From AG-12 sp027339635 (lineage in GTDB: Bacteria; Chloroflexota; Dormibacteria; Aeolococcales; Bog-877), in assembly GCA_027339635.1 (NCBI GenBank), contig DAHWNZ010000003.1, forward strand, positions 1 through 64,000: a stretch of DNA of 64,000 nucleotides. The letters run 5' to 3'. The number at the start of each line of letters is the position of its first letter. Position 1 is the stretch's first letter. A model generated the notes under the pieces. It was not told the origin of the DNA. It saw only the letters and a list, made by a program, of their open reading frames with translations, and ran no database searches. Shown piece after piece: positions 1 to 9,273 of this stretch. The position numbers and the translations under genes were made by a program.

Positions 1-208
1 GGTTGTCAACGAACCGTGCCCGCAGGTAGGGCACGAAGGGCCCCAGCCGATCCGGCGCGGCTGAGCGCCGCACGCCTGCCTCCTGATCGCCGTTCAGGTA
101 CGCGCGCACCGTCTTGCGGTCTCTACCCAGGTGCCTGGCGATGGCCGACACGGACCACCCCCGTTGCCTCAATGCACTCGCTTCCACGTCTTCTCCCCGT
201 GTGATCAT
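1..208 (-). CDS. istA: IS21-family transposase IstA, N-terminal part (runs off the window)
   Basis: Only the first 69 codons are inside the window; the gene continues beyond position 1. The N-terminus MITRGEDVEASALRQRGWS followed by SAIARHLGRDRKTVRAYLNG is the helix-turn-helix DNA-binding region typical of IS21 IstA transposases, which act with the AAA+ helper IstB. The ATG at 208 is followed directly by this conserved start. A 10-bp inverted repeat (209-218 with 258-267) and a perfect hairpin (283-306) lie just upstream of the start. The catalytic DDE domain and istB are outside the window, so activity cannot be judged. Family assignment is confident. Confidence 0.8.
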   Translation of the reverse strand, partial: MITRGEDVEASALRQRGWSVSAIARHLGRDRKTVRAYLNGDQEAGVRRSAAPDRLGPFVPYLRARFVDN

Positions 209-282
209 GGGATGGGACTCCTCTGGCTGACTGGCTACAACACCGTCAGCTTGGGGGGTCCCATCCCGTCTTGAACCTCGTC

Positions 283-306
283 TGAGCTGGCCCTCGGGCC
301 AGCTCA
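283..306. repeat. Perfect hairpin upstream of the IS21-type transposase
   Basis: Positions 283-293 and 296-306 form an 11-bp perfect stem with a 2-nt loop. It lies between the element's terminal repeats and the transposase start. Such structures in transposon ends often block transcription or translation entering from outside; that role is inferred here. Confidence 0.6.
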
Positions 307-311
307 GGGGT

Positions 312-352
312 GGGGATTTTCAGTGATCAGGTCTGGGGAGTTTCAGATGATC
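312..352 (-). mobile_element. Terminal region of the IS21-like element with two short direct repeats
   Basis: Two near-identical 17-18 bp repeats occur at 312-328 (GGGGATTTTCAGTGATC) and 335-352 (GGGGAGTTTCAGATGATC). Multiple short repeats next to the terminus are characteristic of IS21-family ends, where transposase binds. The element boundary probably lies within about 350-360, immediately before the adjoining open frame of another transposase. The other end is outside the window, so no target duplication can be checked. Confidence 0.6.
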
Positions 353-1787
353 CTCAGCACATCAAGCCCTTACTCAGAGGGCGAAGACCATCAGCTGCCT
401 GCCGCGAACTCTGAGCCGCGAGTCCACTCCGGGCCAACTCCTCCAACTCTACGGCACACCAGCGGGTCCACTCCACCAGCACCGATCCGCCCCGGAGGCA
501 CCGTCCCAGTGGCAGCTGTACCGGACCAAGGCTGCCTTGGCCAGCGCTCTGGGCGCATGTCGTGGTGAGGACGACGTCGAGGCGGTTGCCCTGCGCAAGC
601 TTCTCGATAGCAATGATACCCGGGTGGCACTCGATGAGCTGAAATTCCGCCTCATCCGCGGCACCGCTCCGCGAATGGAGCCGGGTTCGACCATCTCGCT
701 GGATACGACCAAGATTCCGGCGGCCTGCCGGCCGGTGAGCCAGAAGTCGATCCTGGCCGGCAAGTTCGCCTCCGACCGCGAAGCCAGATGGCGAAAGATG
801 AAACAGGGTGTGAGCTCGTTCGACGACGAGGCGTCCCCGGGGGCCCAGTCCCCCCTGCAGAAAGCCATGGCCAAGTACGAGTCCTGGCTGGGCTATTGGG
901 ACACAAGTGCGGTCCTGACCGACGGTGGTCGTGAGTATGTGTACGGAGCCTACACCCGCCCCGCCAACCACAACGACTGGCCAGTCGCTATTAGGTTGGT
1001 CGACCGGCTGCTGAAAGCAGGGGATGGGCCGGGGTCGGTCATCGCGGACCGTGGGTTCACCGGCGGGCGGAGGTGGCTGGACGCACTTCGAGAGCGGGGC
1101 CTGTCTCCAGTCTTCGACTTCAAGGAGGATCAGTCCAAGCGGGACCCCGATTGGAAAGGCTGCCTCGTGCTGCAGGGCTGGCCGTTCTTGCCGCAGTTGC
1201 CCCAGCGACTCTGGCACCTGGTTGCGCCGGCTGTGGGCGAGCGCAAGGAGGGGGAGGGCAAGAAGAGGTGGGAACAGTTCTGCCGCGACGTCGAGGAGCG
1301 TGAGCAATACGCTCTCGTGGCGCACGGGCAGCCGACGCCCACCAAAGCACGGGTGAGTTCGCCGCTGTTCCGCGGCCGCAAACTCGGCTGTCCCAGGGTT
1401 CCGAGCTCAATGCGGGGACGCGACCCCAAACTTGCCGTGTGCCAGGGCAACCATGGCGATGACGAGGCCTGCTGCCTGAAAACGGGCACGTTCAAAGCCG
1501 AGTACGCGCCCATGGGCTACCAGTACCCGAGGTGGGGAACCAGGCAGTGGCGCGAGCGGTACGGCCGGCGGTCGGGGGTGGAGCGGAGCTACAACCTGTT
1601 CAAGAGCAAGAACGTCATCGGCCTGACAAAGGAGCACTTCCAGCTACGAGGCGAGATCAATCTCGCTCTGCTTTCGATGGTCGGCTGGGTGGCGGTCAAC
1701 CTCCATCTGCGCCACCTGGACCGGGAGGAGACGGCCCACCCGCCCAAAGTTCCCCAGTGCCGAGGTCAGGTGGCTCTGGCCGCCTGA
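351..1787 (+). pseudogene. DDE transposase gene truncated at its 5' end by the IS21-like element
   Basis: The frame is open without a start codon from 351 and the first in-frame ATG is at 537, yet the sequence before it (…QWQLYRTKAALASALGA) reads smoothly into the protein. This suggests the original N-terminus was cut off. Counted from the ATG at 537, the catalytic triad is visible: Asp in SLDTTKI (about residue 56), Asp in VIADRGFTG (about 167) and Glu in RSGVERSYNLFK (about 347). The layout is that of an IS4-superfamily-like DDE enzyme; I cannot name the IS family. The abutting IS21-type terminus is the likely cause of truncation. A protein from 537 could still be made, but lacks the N-terminal region. 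Confidence 0.65.
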
Positions 1788-1810
1788 CCCAGAGGCCGCT
1801 CAGCGATTAC

Positions 1811-1856
1811 AGATCAGCCCTCCGAGGATTCCGCACATCCTCGTGAGGGCTGATCT
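1811..1856. repeat. Long imperfect hairpin downstream of the truncated transposase
   Basis: AGATCAGCCCTC (1811-1822) pairs with GAGGGCTGATCT (1845-1856), and GAGGAT with ATCCTC extends the stem inward around a short loop. It starts 23 bp after the transposase stop. It could be a terminator without a clear U-tract or an end structure of the element. The function is not determined. Confidence 0.5.
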
Positions 1857-1925
1857 AACCTTCCAGGGACCCCGAGGGCTCCCTTCGCCTGAGATCCAGA
1901 GCCGCGAATCCTGCTTCTGGACAGC

Positions 1926-1953
1926 AAAACGCCCGGAGATTGCTCTCCGGGCG
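1926..1953 (-). terminator. Intrinsic terminator for nrdJ
   Basis: On the minus strand a 10-bp perfect GC-rich stem (1944-1953 with 1930-1939, loop of 4 nt) is followed directly by TTTT (1929-1926). It lies about 55 bp past the nrdJ stop codon, the expected place for a Rho-independent terminator of that leftward gene. Confidence 0.8.
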
Positions 1954-2007
1954 TCTGCTTCGCGAAAGTCGCCAACGTTCAGGCGAAAATTCGCCAAGGG
2001 CTCCCCA

Positions 2008-4824
2008 TCAGGAACACCCGGAAGTGCTGCCGCAGTTCATGCACTTGTAGCATGCCCCGTTGCGTACCATCAGCGCACCGCAGTCTGAGCAAGAGGGGGC
2101 GTCCTCCTGGTTACGAAAGGTCAGGTCCGCCGCCAGTTGTTTTGCATTTGCCTGATTCGGTGCAGCAACCGGGCCGTGACTTGAGGGTGGTGTAGTTACC
2201 ACCGACGCGGGCGTCATTCCCATCCCTCCGATCACCTCTTCGCGCCGACTGATGATGCCGAGCGCGTCTCGGTCTTCTGCAGACAAGAAGCGTGCCGCCA
2301 ACCAACGGAAGATGTAATCGACAATCGACTTCGCGATCGGGATCTCCGGGTTGCCGGTGTAGCCGGCCGGCTCAAACCGGCTATGAGCGAATTTGGCGCA
2401 AAAGAGACGCAGGGGGACTCCATACTGCAGGGCCACGGAGACGGCGGTGGCGAACGAGTCCATCATGCCGCTGAGGGTGCTGCCCTCCTTCGCCATCTTC
2501 AGGAATATCTCACCGGGCTGCCCATCTTCGTACAGACCCACCGTGAGATAGCCTTCGTGCCCCTGGATGTCGAACTTGTGGGTGATTGCGGCCCTCTCCG
2601 AGGGCAGACGGTGGCGTGCCGGGCGGGCTTCAGCGACCTCCTGCCCGTTGTACGTAGCCTGCTTCTTCGATGTTGAGAGCGGCTGGCTGCGCTTGCTGCC
2701 GTCACGATAGACGGCCACGGCCTTCAGCCCCAGCTTCCAGGCGTCCGTATACGCCTGCTCCACATCGTCAGGGGTCGCCTCCTTTGGGAGATTGACCGTC
2801 TTGCTGATGGCGCCAGAGATGAACGGTTGGACGGCGGCCATCATTCTGATGTGACCCTTCCAGGTGATGGACCGCTGGCCGTTGGCCGGCGGGAAGGCAC
2901 AGTCGAACACCGCCAGGTCATCTTCTCGGAGGTGCGGAGCGCCCTCGATCGTGTCATGCTCGTTGATGTAAGCAATGATGTCGGAGACTGCCTCTTCGCC
3001 GTAGCCCAGCTTGGTCAAAGCCGCAGGCACCGTGTTGTTGACCATCTTCAGCAGGCCGCCACCGACCAGCTTCTTGTACTTGACCAAGGCTATGTCGGGT
3101 TCGACGCCTGTGGTGTCGCAGTCCATCATGAAAGAGATCGTTCCGGTGGGTGCCAGGACGGTTACCTGAGAGTTGCGATACCCCTCGACCGCTCCCAACT
3201 CGTGGGCATCGTCCCACGCCTTGCGAGCGGCGGCCAGCAGCGCTGCCGGCGTGTACTGATCAGAGATCTTGTAGGCAGCCGCCCGATGCTTTTCCATGAC
3301 CCGCAGCATGGGCTGACGGTTGACCTCGTACCCTTCGAAGGGGCCGACCTTCTTGGCAATGCGAGATGATTGGGCGTAGGCCTCGCCGCTGAGAATTGCC
3401 GTCAAGGCCCCTGCGTAGTCACGAGCCTGGGGACTGTCGTAAGGCAGCCCAAGGGCCATGAGCACGGCGCCAAGGTTGGCATAGCCGAGACCAAGCGGCC
3501 GGAACTTGTGACTGTTGGCCGTGATCTTTTCGGTCGGATAGGTGGCGTATCCGACCATGATCTCCATGGCGGTAAGCATCACCTGGATCGTATGCCGATA
3601 CCCCTCGACATCGAAGGCGCCGTCGTCGCCAAGGAACTTGAGAAGGTTGATGCTGGACAGGTTGCAGGCCGTATCGTCGAGGTACAGGAACTCGGAGCAT
3701 GGGTTGCTGGCGTTGATGCGTCCAGAGTTGGGAGAGGTGTGCCACTCGTTGATAGTGGTGTCAAACTGCAGTCCCGGGTCCCCGCAGGCCCATGCTGCCT
3801 CCGTGATCTGCTGCATGAGGTCACGAGCCCGGTAGGTTCCTATAACTCGGCTGCGATCGGTGACGGCATAGGTGCGCCATTCCTTGTCCTCTATGACGGC
3901 GCGCATGAACTCATCGGATACCCGGACCGAATTGTTGGAGTTCTGAAAGAACACGGAGGAGTAGGCCTCTCCGGTGAACGACCCGTCGTAGCCAGCCTCG
4001 ATCAGGGCCCAGGCCTTGCGCTCCTCGCGGACTTTGCAGTTGATGAAGTCAACGATGTCAGGGTGGTCGGCGTTCAGGATCACCATCTTGGCCGCTCGCC
4101 GTGTCGTACCGCCGGACTTGATCACACCTGCGAACGCATCGAAACCCTTCATGAACGACACTGGACCGCTGGCCGTTCCGCCCGAGCCGAGGTTTTCCAC
4201 GGAGGACCTGATGGTGGAGAGGTTGGTTCCGGTGCCGGATCCCCACTTGAACAGCATCCCCTCGGTCTTGGCCAGGGTCAGGATGGCCTCCATCGTGTCC
4301 TCGACGGAGTTGATGAAGCAGGCGCTCACTTGAGGGTTGGGCTCTGCGCCGAGGTTAAACCAGACCGGGCTGTTAAACGCGGCGACTTGGTTGACCAGGA
4401 TGGCGCATAGCTCGGAGTGGAACACCTCCAAGTCCTCGTCGCTGGCGAAGTACTGGCCCTGGCGTCCCCAGTCGCGGATGGTGTCCGCCACTCGGGAGAT
4501 CAGCTGGCGGACGCTGGTCTCCCGAGTGGGGCTGCCCAACATACCCCGGAAGTACTTGGAAACGACCACGTTGGTGGCCAGCTGGGACCAGTTCGCCGGT
4601 ACCTCGACATCCTCCTGGGTGAAGACGATCTCACCCTTCTCATTGGCGATCGTGGCGTTGCGCCGCTCCCAGGTGATGGTGTCGAAGGGGTGCAATCCCG
4701 GCCGGGTGAAATGGCGGGAGATTCGGAGCGCTTCCGTCGGGCTGGTGGCCTGGCTGGGGCTAGCCGGCTGGCCTCCCCGGTGTGAAATGCCAGCGGGCTC
4801 GGGGTTGCTTGAGGATCGGTCCAC
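2008..4824 (-). CDS. nrdJ: Vitamin B12-dependent (class II) ribonucleoside-diphosphate reductase
   Basis: This enzyme reduces ribonucleotides to deoxyribonucleotides with adenosylcobalamin, without oxygen dependence. The 938-residue protein has the NrdJ N-terminus (HPFDTITWERRNATI), the substrate-site motif NPCSE near residue 373, the segment KWGSGTGTNLS, and the Cys-rich C-terminal tail (CSDCGALM…CYKCMNCG) that serves as redox shuttle and zinc site in this family. The length is typical for the long NrdJ type. The start is GTG at 4824, preceded by a strong AGGAGG seven bases upstream. I saw no cobalamin-riboswitch B12 box or clear NrdR box in the 228 bp upstream. It is divergent from the 2-oxoglutarate dehydrogenase operon. 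Confidence 0.95.
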   Translation of the reverse strand: MDRSSSNPEPAGISHRGGQPASPSQATSPTEALRISRHFTRPGLHPFDTITWERRNATIANEKGEIVFTQEDVEVPANWSQLATNVVVSKYFRGMLGSPTRETSVRQLISRVADTIRDWGRQGQYFASDEDLEVFHSELCAILVNQVAAFNSPVWFNLGAEPNPQVSACFINSVEDTMEAILTLAKTEGMLFKWGSGTGTNLSTIRSSVENLGSGGTASGPVSFMKGFDAFAGVIKSGGTTRRAAKMVILNADHPDIVDFINCKVREERKAWALIEAGYDGSFTGEAYSSVFFQNSNNSVRVSDEFMRAVIEDKEWRTYAVTDRSRVIGTYRARDLMQQITEAAWACGDPGLQFDTTINEWHTSPNSGRINASNPCSEFLYLDDTACNLSSINLLKFLGDDGAFDVEGYRHTIQVMLTAMEIMVGYATYPTEKITANSHKFRPLGLGYANLGAVLMALGLPYDSPQARDYAGALTAILSGEAYAQSSRIAKKVGPFEGYEVNRQPMLRVMEKHRAAAYKISDQYTPAALLAAARKAWDDAHELGAVEGYRNSQVTVLAPTGTISFMMDCDTTGVEPDIALVKYKKLVGGGLLKMVNNTVPAALTKLGYGEEAVSDIIAYINEHDTIEGAPHLREDDLAVFDCAFPPANGQRSITWKGHIRMMAAVQPFISGAISKTVNLPKEATPDDVEQAYTDAWKLGLKAVAVYRDGSKRSQPLSTSKKQATYNGQEVAEARPARHRLPSERAAITHKFDIQGHEGYLTVGLYEDGQPGEIFLKMAKEGSTLSGMMDSFATAVSVALQYGVPLRLFCAKFAHSRFEPAGYTGNPEIPIAKSIVDYIFRWLAARFLSAEDRDALGIISRREEVIGGMGMTPASVVTTPPSSHGPVAAPNQANAKQLAADLTFRNQEDAPSCSDCGALMVRNGACYKCMNCGSTSGCS

Positions 4825-4919
4825 GGGTTTCCTCCTGGCGGGACGATGGGTGGTTGACTAGAGGTGTCTAGGTGGCTGCCGAACCATATGTAGCGGTTGT
4901 CGCAGGGCCTAGGCGCAAT

Positions 4920-4948
4920 ATCTTGGGCCTTTCGGCTCCAGGAGTCAA
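4920..4948 (-). promoter_or_regulatory. Possible nrdJ promoter
   Basis: Reading the minus strand, TTGACT (4948-4943) and CAAGAT (4925-4920) are separated by exactly 17 bp, about 95 bp upstream of the nrdJ start. The -35 is a 5/6 match; the -10 is weak (3/6). It is offered as a candidate only. Confidence 0.3.
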
Positions 4949-5052
4949 GAGGCTGACCCCAACCACGGTCGTCATCCCTAGAATCGTATACAGAAGCAAC
5001 TAGGAACGTGAGCCGCTGAGCTTCAGTTCGGCTCGCCCACACTGGAGATCCT

Positions 5053-8000
5053 TTGCCGAGCAAGACCCTGGCGGTGACGCTGCCTCAGATGGGGGAGTCG
5101 GTGACCGAGGGGGTGGTGGGCGCCTGGCGGAAGCAGGTCGGTGACCGAGTTACCGCTGGCGAGACTCTCGTTGAGATTCAGACCGACAAGATTGACGCCG
5201 AGGTGCCCGCGCCGGCATCAGGGGTGCTGTCGCGCATCGTGGCGACCGAGGGGGAAGTGGTCGCCATAGGAGCTCCCTTGGCGGAGATGGCCCTCGGGGG
5301 CGCTGTCGACGGCGCGGGCACCTCGGCGGAGAGCGCGACCGGGGAGCCGGACAGCCCCCGGGCCGCGCCCGCTGACCCTGTAGCGATTCCTCTTCCCGCT
5401 CTGGGTGAGTCCGTGACTGAGGGGGTAGTGGGCACCTGGCATAAGCAGCCAGGTGAGCGCATCGAGGCCGGTGAGACGCTGGTCGAGATTCAGACCGACA
5501 AGGTGGACGCGGAGGTCCCAGCTCCCGTCGGGGGCAGGGTCCTGGAGGTCTTGATTCCAGAGGGAGAGACGGTCTCCGTCGGTACCGTGATCGCCCGCAT
5601 CCAGCCCGAGCCCGGGGCTCCGAAGGAGTCTTCGGACGGGAGTGCGATGGCGGCGGGGGCGCCGCGGGAGGACTCGCCTCAGGCGCCGCCGTCCACCTTG
5701 CAATTGGACGCGACCCCTTTGGCTCGGCGGGCCGCGGCGATCAAGGGCGTCGACCTTCGAGCAGTGGCCGGGACCGGCCCAGGTGGCCTGATCCGCCGGG
5801 ACGACGTCAGTCGGAGCCCAACGCCCGCCGCGCCTGGGGCAACCCAGGTACTCCAGATCAAGGGGTCGGCGGCCAAGCTCGTCGACGCGATGGAGGAGAG
5901 CCTCGCCATCCCCACGGCGACCAGCTTCAGAACCCTGGAGGTCCCGGTCCTGGAGCTCCGCCGCCGCCAGTTGAACGAGGGGCTGGCCGAGTCTGGGCGT
6001 GCCGATCTCAAGGTCTCCTTCACTCATCTCCTGGCCTTCGCTTTGGTGCGGGCCGCCCGGGACATGCCAGTGTTCTCCGCGGGGTTCAGCAGGCAAGATG
6101 GCGCGCCCCAGAGGGTGGTACGGGACGGGGTCAATCTGGGCCTTGCGGTGGACGTCGAACGCGGCGATGGCAGCCGCTTTCTATTGGTGCCGGTCATACG
6201 TGGCGCCCACCTTCTCAAATTCCCCGACTTCCGCGCCGCCTATGAGGATCTTGTGCGGCGCACGAGGTCGGGCGGGCTGTCGGTCGATGACCTGGCCGGT
6301 GCCACCATCACCCTGACCAACCCCGGTGGGGTGGGGACCGTGGCCTCGGTGCCCCGCCTGATGGCTGGCCAGTCAGCGATCGTCGCGGTGGGGGCGATTG
6401 GTCTGCCCCCCGGCTTTGGGACGATGTCGCGTGACGATGCCGCAGCCTTGGGGGTCCAGCCCGTGATGACGGTCACCAGCACCTATGACCATCGTCTGGT
6501 CCAGGGGCTGGAGTCGGGGATGCTGCTGCAGAAGCTCGAGCGTTTGCTGGCGGGGGACGGCCAACTGTATGAGGACGTGTTCGGGAGCCTGCAACTGGAT
6601 CTGCCGGCTCTTGACCTGAGTGCTCCCGCCCGGCGCCTGCCGCTCTCCACCGGTTCGGGCTCCGCTCCCAGCCAGGAGTTGATGTGGGCCGTAGCCGCAG
6701 GCATGTCGCTGGTCAAGGCCTACCGAACCCACGGCCATCTGGCCGCTCGCCTCGACCCGCTCGGTTCCGAGCCGCCCGGCGACCCATCGCTCGAACCATC
6801 CACTGTGGGTCTCAACCAGTCCCTGATGGCGCGGATCCCAGCTGAGATGCTGCGGGTAGCCGTCAGTGGGGCCACCTTAGCAGAGGCCCTGCCCCAGATG
6901 CGGCAGACCTACTGCGGGACCTTGGCCTACGAGATAGAGCACATCAGCAGTCACGAGCAGCGGACCTGGTTGCGCAGCCAGATTGAGTCCGGTGCCAATC
7001 TGGCGAAGCTGACGGCCGACGAGCAGCGGCAGTTGCTGCATCGATTGGCGCAGGTCGACGCCTTCGAGCGCTTCCTGCGCAAGACCTATCTGGGTCAGCA
7101 CACATTCTCGATCGAGGGGGTTGATGCCCTCGTGCCGATGCTGGAGCACCTGATCGAATTGCTCGCACGCGACGGCACCAGGGAGGTGGTCTTGGGCATG
7201 GCTCACCGGGGCCGCCTCAACGTAACGGCCCGGATCGTGGGAAGGAGCCTAGAGGACATCATCGCTGAGTTTGAGAGCGGTGCGTACCTCGGTGGCGCCT
7301 CTACCGGGGACGTGAAGTACCACTACGGTGCCGAGGGTGTGGCTCGAACTCGCGACAACCGAGAGGTGGGGGTCGTGCTCACCCATAATCCGAGCCATCT
7401 TGAGGTTGTCAACGCGGTGGTCGAAGGAAGGACCAGGGCGCGGCAGACGAAGGACAAAACCACCGTCATCTCTCAGGACACCCGGGCCGCCATACCTGTC
7501 CTGATCCACGGCGATGCTGCCTTCACCGGCCAGGGGGTCGTCACCGAGACCCTCAACCTGCAGAGCCTTGAGGGTTACCGGGTCGGAGGCACGATCCACA
7601 TCATCGCCAACAACCAGATCGGGTTCACGACGCTTCCCGACGAGGGGCGCTCGACGCGCTACGCCAGCGACGTAGCCAAGGGGTACGACATCCCCATCGT
7701 CCACGTGAATGGCGATGATGTGGAGGCCTGTTTGGCGGCGGTTAGGTTGGCCGTCGCCTATCGGGCCACGTTCGAACGCGACGTTCTGATCGATCTCATT
7801 GGATATCGGCGCCTGGGCCACAACGAGGGAGATGAGCCGGCCTACACCCAGCCACTCATGATGGCCAAGATCCGTAGCCACCCCACCCCGGTACAGGTGT
7901 ACGGGAAGCAGCTGGTCGAGCAGGGGGTGGTCAGCGAAACGGACGTTGAGCAGGAGCAGGCTTCCTGCTACCAGGAGATGGCGGATGCCCATGCCAGGGC

Positions 8001-9273
8001 GGTAGCCCAAAGGGCGGACCTCGCGGCGGCGGCTCAACCCGCGGGCACGATGTCCGAGCCCGAGGGTCTGCCGACGACTCCGACCGCAGTGTCTGTCGGA
8101 CGTCTGGCGGAACTCGATCGGGAGTTGGGGCTGGTACCCGAAGGTTTCCAGCTCAACCCCAAGTTGAACCGGTTCTTCGCCCAAAGGCCCCTGGCCTTCG
8201 AGCCCCCCGGAAGGGTCCTCTGGGCCCAGGCCGAGGCGCTCGCCTTCGCCAGCCTGATCACAGAGGGGGTGGCCATCCGCCTCACCGGACAGGACACCGA
8301 ACGGGGCACGTTCAGTCAGCGCCACCTAGTGCTGCACGACGTGGCGACGGGCTCTGCCTGGGCCCCCATCCAGCACCTGGCCGATGCTCGGGCCACATTC
8401 GAGGTCCACAACAGTCCCCTCTCAGAGGTGGCGGCCATGGGCTTCGAGTACGGATTCGGTGTGACCAAGCCCGAGGCGCTCGTGCTGTGGGAAGCGCAGT
8501 ATGGAGATTTCTTCAACAATGCTCAGGTCGTCATCGACCAGTTCGTGGCAGCCGGGCAGGCCAAGTGGGATCAGGAGTCCCGCCTCACGCTTCTGCTTCC
8601 TCACGGCTACGAGGGCAGCGGTCCCGAGCATTCCAGCGCACGCATTGAGCGCTTCTTGGAGTTGGCGGCGGAGGGCAACATCCGGGTCGCTTACCCCTCG
8701 ACCGCGGCCCAGTACTTCCATCTGCTGCGATTGCAGGCGCTGGCGCCTGAGCGCCGGCCGCTTATCGTGTTCACCCCCAAGAGCGGGCTGCGGTTGCAGG
8801 CGGCAACGGCCTCGGCCGACGAGCTGGCGACGGGATCGTTCGAGCCGGTGTTGATGGATCCCACCGGGCCCACACCAGCAGCCACCAAGAGGCTGCTGCT
8901 TGCCACCGGCAAAGTGGCCCACGAATTGATGGCGAGGAGGGACAAGGACGGAGCCAAGGACGTGACCGTGGTGCGTCTCGAGCTCCTGTATCCGTTCGCT
9001 GCCACCGCGATCGCCCAGGTGCTGTCGCAGTACCGCGATCTCAGCTCGGTGGCCTGGGTCCAGGAGGAGCCCAAGAACATGGGCGCTTTCAGCTACGTCG
9101 CTCCTCGACTGCAAGCACTGCTGCCCGTCGGACTCCGGTTGGACTACGTTGGGCGTCGCGCTCAGGCCTCTCCCTCCGAGGGCTCGATGAGCGCCCACTT
9201 GGTTGAGCAGGAACGGCTGGTCAGAGAGGCGGTACTGGGTGCTCTCGCGGCCCCCGGGAAGGAGGATGCCTGA
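5053..9273 (+). CDS. kgd: 2-oxoglutarate dehydrogenase E2-E1 fusion with two lipoyl domains (Kgd/SucBA type)
   Basis: One 1406-residue chain carries out decarboxylation of 2-oxoglutarate (E1) and succinyl transfer to CoA (E2). Domains in order: lipoyl domain 1 (about 5-80, lipoyl Lys46 in QTDKID), lipoyl domain 2 (about 110-185, Lys150 in QTDKVD), an Ala/Pro/Gly linker, a peripheral-subunit-binding domain (about 219-252, TPLARRAAA and GTGPGGLIRRDD), the E2 acyltransferase core (about 268-515, TYDHRLVQG), then the ThDP-dependent E1 (from about 545; GMAHRGRLNV near 714, HGDAAFTGQG near 818). Known mycobacterial and corynebacterial homologues have the E2 core plus E1 but no lipoyl or subunit-binding domain, so this is a fuller fusion. 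Start is TTG at 5053 with GGAG five bases upstream. The stop overlaps the lpdA start. Confidence 0.93.
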   Translation: MPSKTLAVTLPQMGESVTEGVVGAWRKQVGDRVTAGETLVEIQTDKIDAEVPAPASGVLSRIVATEGEVVAIGAPLAEMALGGAVDGAGTSAESATGEPDSPRAAPADPVAIPLPALGESVTEGVVGTWHKQPGERIEAGETLVEIQTDKVDAEVPAPVGGRVLEVLIPEGETVSVGTVIARIQPEPGAPKESSDGSAMAAGAPREDSPQAPPSTLQLDATPLARRAAAIKGVDLRAVAGTGPGGLIRRDDVSRSPTPAAPGATQVLQIKGSAAKLVDAMEESLAIPTATSFRTLEVPVLELRRRQLNEGLAESGRADLKVSFTHLLAFALVRAARDMPVFSAGFSRQDGAPQRVVRDGVNLGLAVDVERGDGSRFLLVPVIRGAHLLKFPDFRAAYEDLVRRTRSGGLSVDDLAGATITLTNPGGVGTVASVPRLMAGQSAIVAVGAIGLPPGFGTMSRDDAAALGVQPVMTVTSTYDHRLVQGLESGMLLQKLERLLAGDGQLYEDVFGSLQLDLPALDLSAPARRLPLSTGSGSAPSQELMWAVAAGMSLVKAYRTHGHLAARLDPLGSEPPGDPSLEPSTVGLNQSLMARIPAEMLRVAVSGATLAEALPQMRQTYCGTLAYEIEHISSHEQRTWLRSQIESGANLAKLTADEQRQLLHRLAQVDAFERFLRKTYLGQHTFSIEGVDALVPMLEHLIELLARDGTREVVLGMAHRGRLNVTARIVGRSLEDIIAEFESGAYLGGASTGDVKYHYGAEGVARTRDNREVGVVLTHNPSHLEVVNAVVEGRTRARQTKDKTTVISQDTRAAIPVLIHGDAAFTGQGVVTETLNLQSLEGYRVGGTIHIIANNQIGFTTLPDEGRSTRYASDVAKGYDIPIVHVNGDDVEACLAAVRLAVAYRATFERDVLIDLIGYRRLGHNEGDEPAYTQPLMMAKIRSHPTPVQVYGKQLVEQGVVSETDVEQEQASCYQEMADAHARAVAQRADLAAAAQPAGTMSEPEGLPTTPTAVSVGRLAELDRELGLVPEGFQLNPKLNRFFAQRPLAFEPPGRVLWAQAEALAFASLITEGVAIRLTGQDTERGTFSQRHLVLHDVATGSAWAPIQHLADARATFEVHNSPLSEVAAMGFEYGFGVTKPEALVLWEAQYGDFFNNAQVVIDQFVAAGQAKWDQESRLTLLLPHGYEGSGPEHSSARIERFLELAAEGNIRVAYPSTAAQYFHLLRLQALAPERRPLIVFTPKSGLRLQAATASADELATGSFEPVLMDPTGPTPAATKRLLLATGKVAHELMARRDKDGAKDVTVVRLELLYPFAATAIAQVLSQYRDLSSVAWVQEEPKNMGAFSYVAPRLQALLPVGLRLDYVGRRAQASPSEGSMSAHLVEQERLVREAVLGALAAPGKEDA

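Noticed and set aside
354..1325. Long minus-strand frame (323 codons) opposite the transposase
   Set aside because: It is antisense to a clear DDE transposase and has no recognisable protein features; GC-rich third positions create such shadow frames.
3370..4410. Plus-strand frame of 346 codons inside nrdJ
   Set aside because: It is antisense to strongly conserved NrdJ sequence; no family features.
4825..5052. Possible cobalamin riboswitch upstream of the B12-dependent nrdJ
   Set aside because: No B12-box-like sequence or expected conserved core was found on the minus strand.
7249..8325. Minus-strand frame of 358 codons inside the kgd fusion
   Set aside because: Shadow of the E1 coding sequence.
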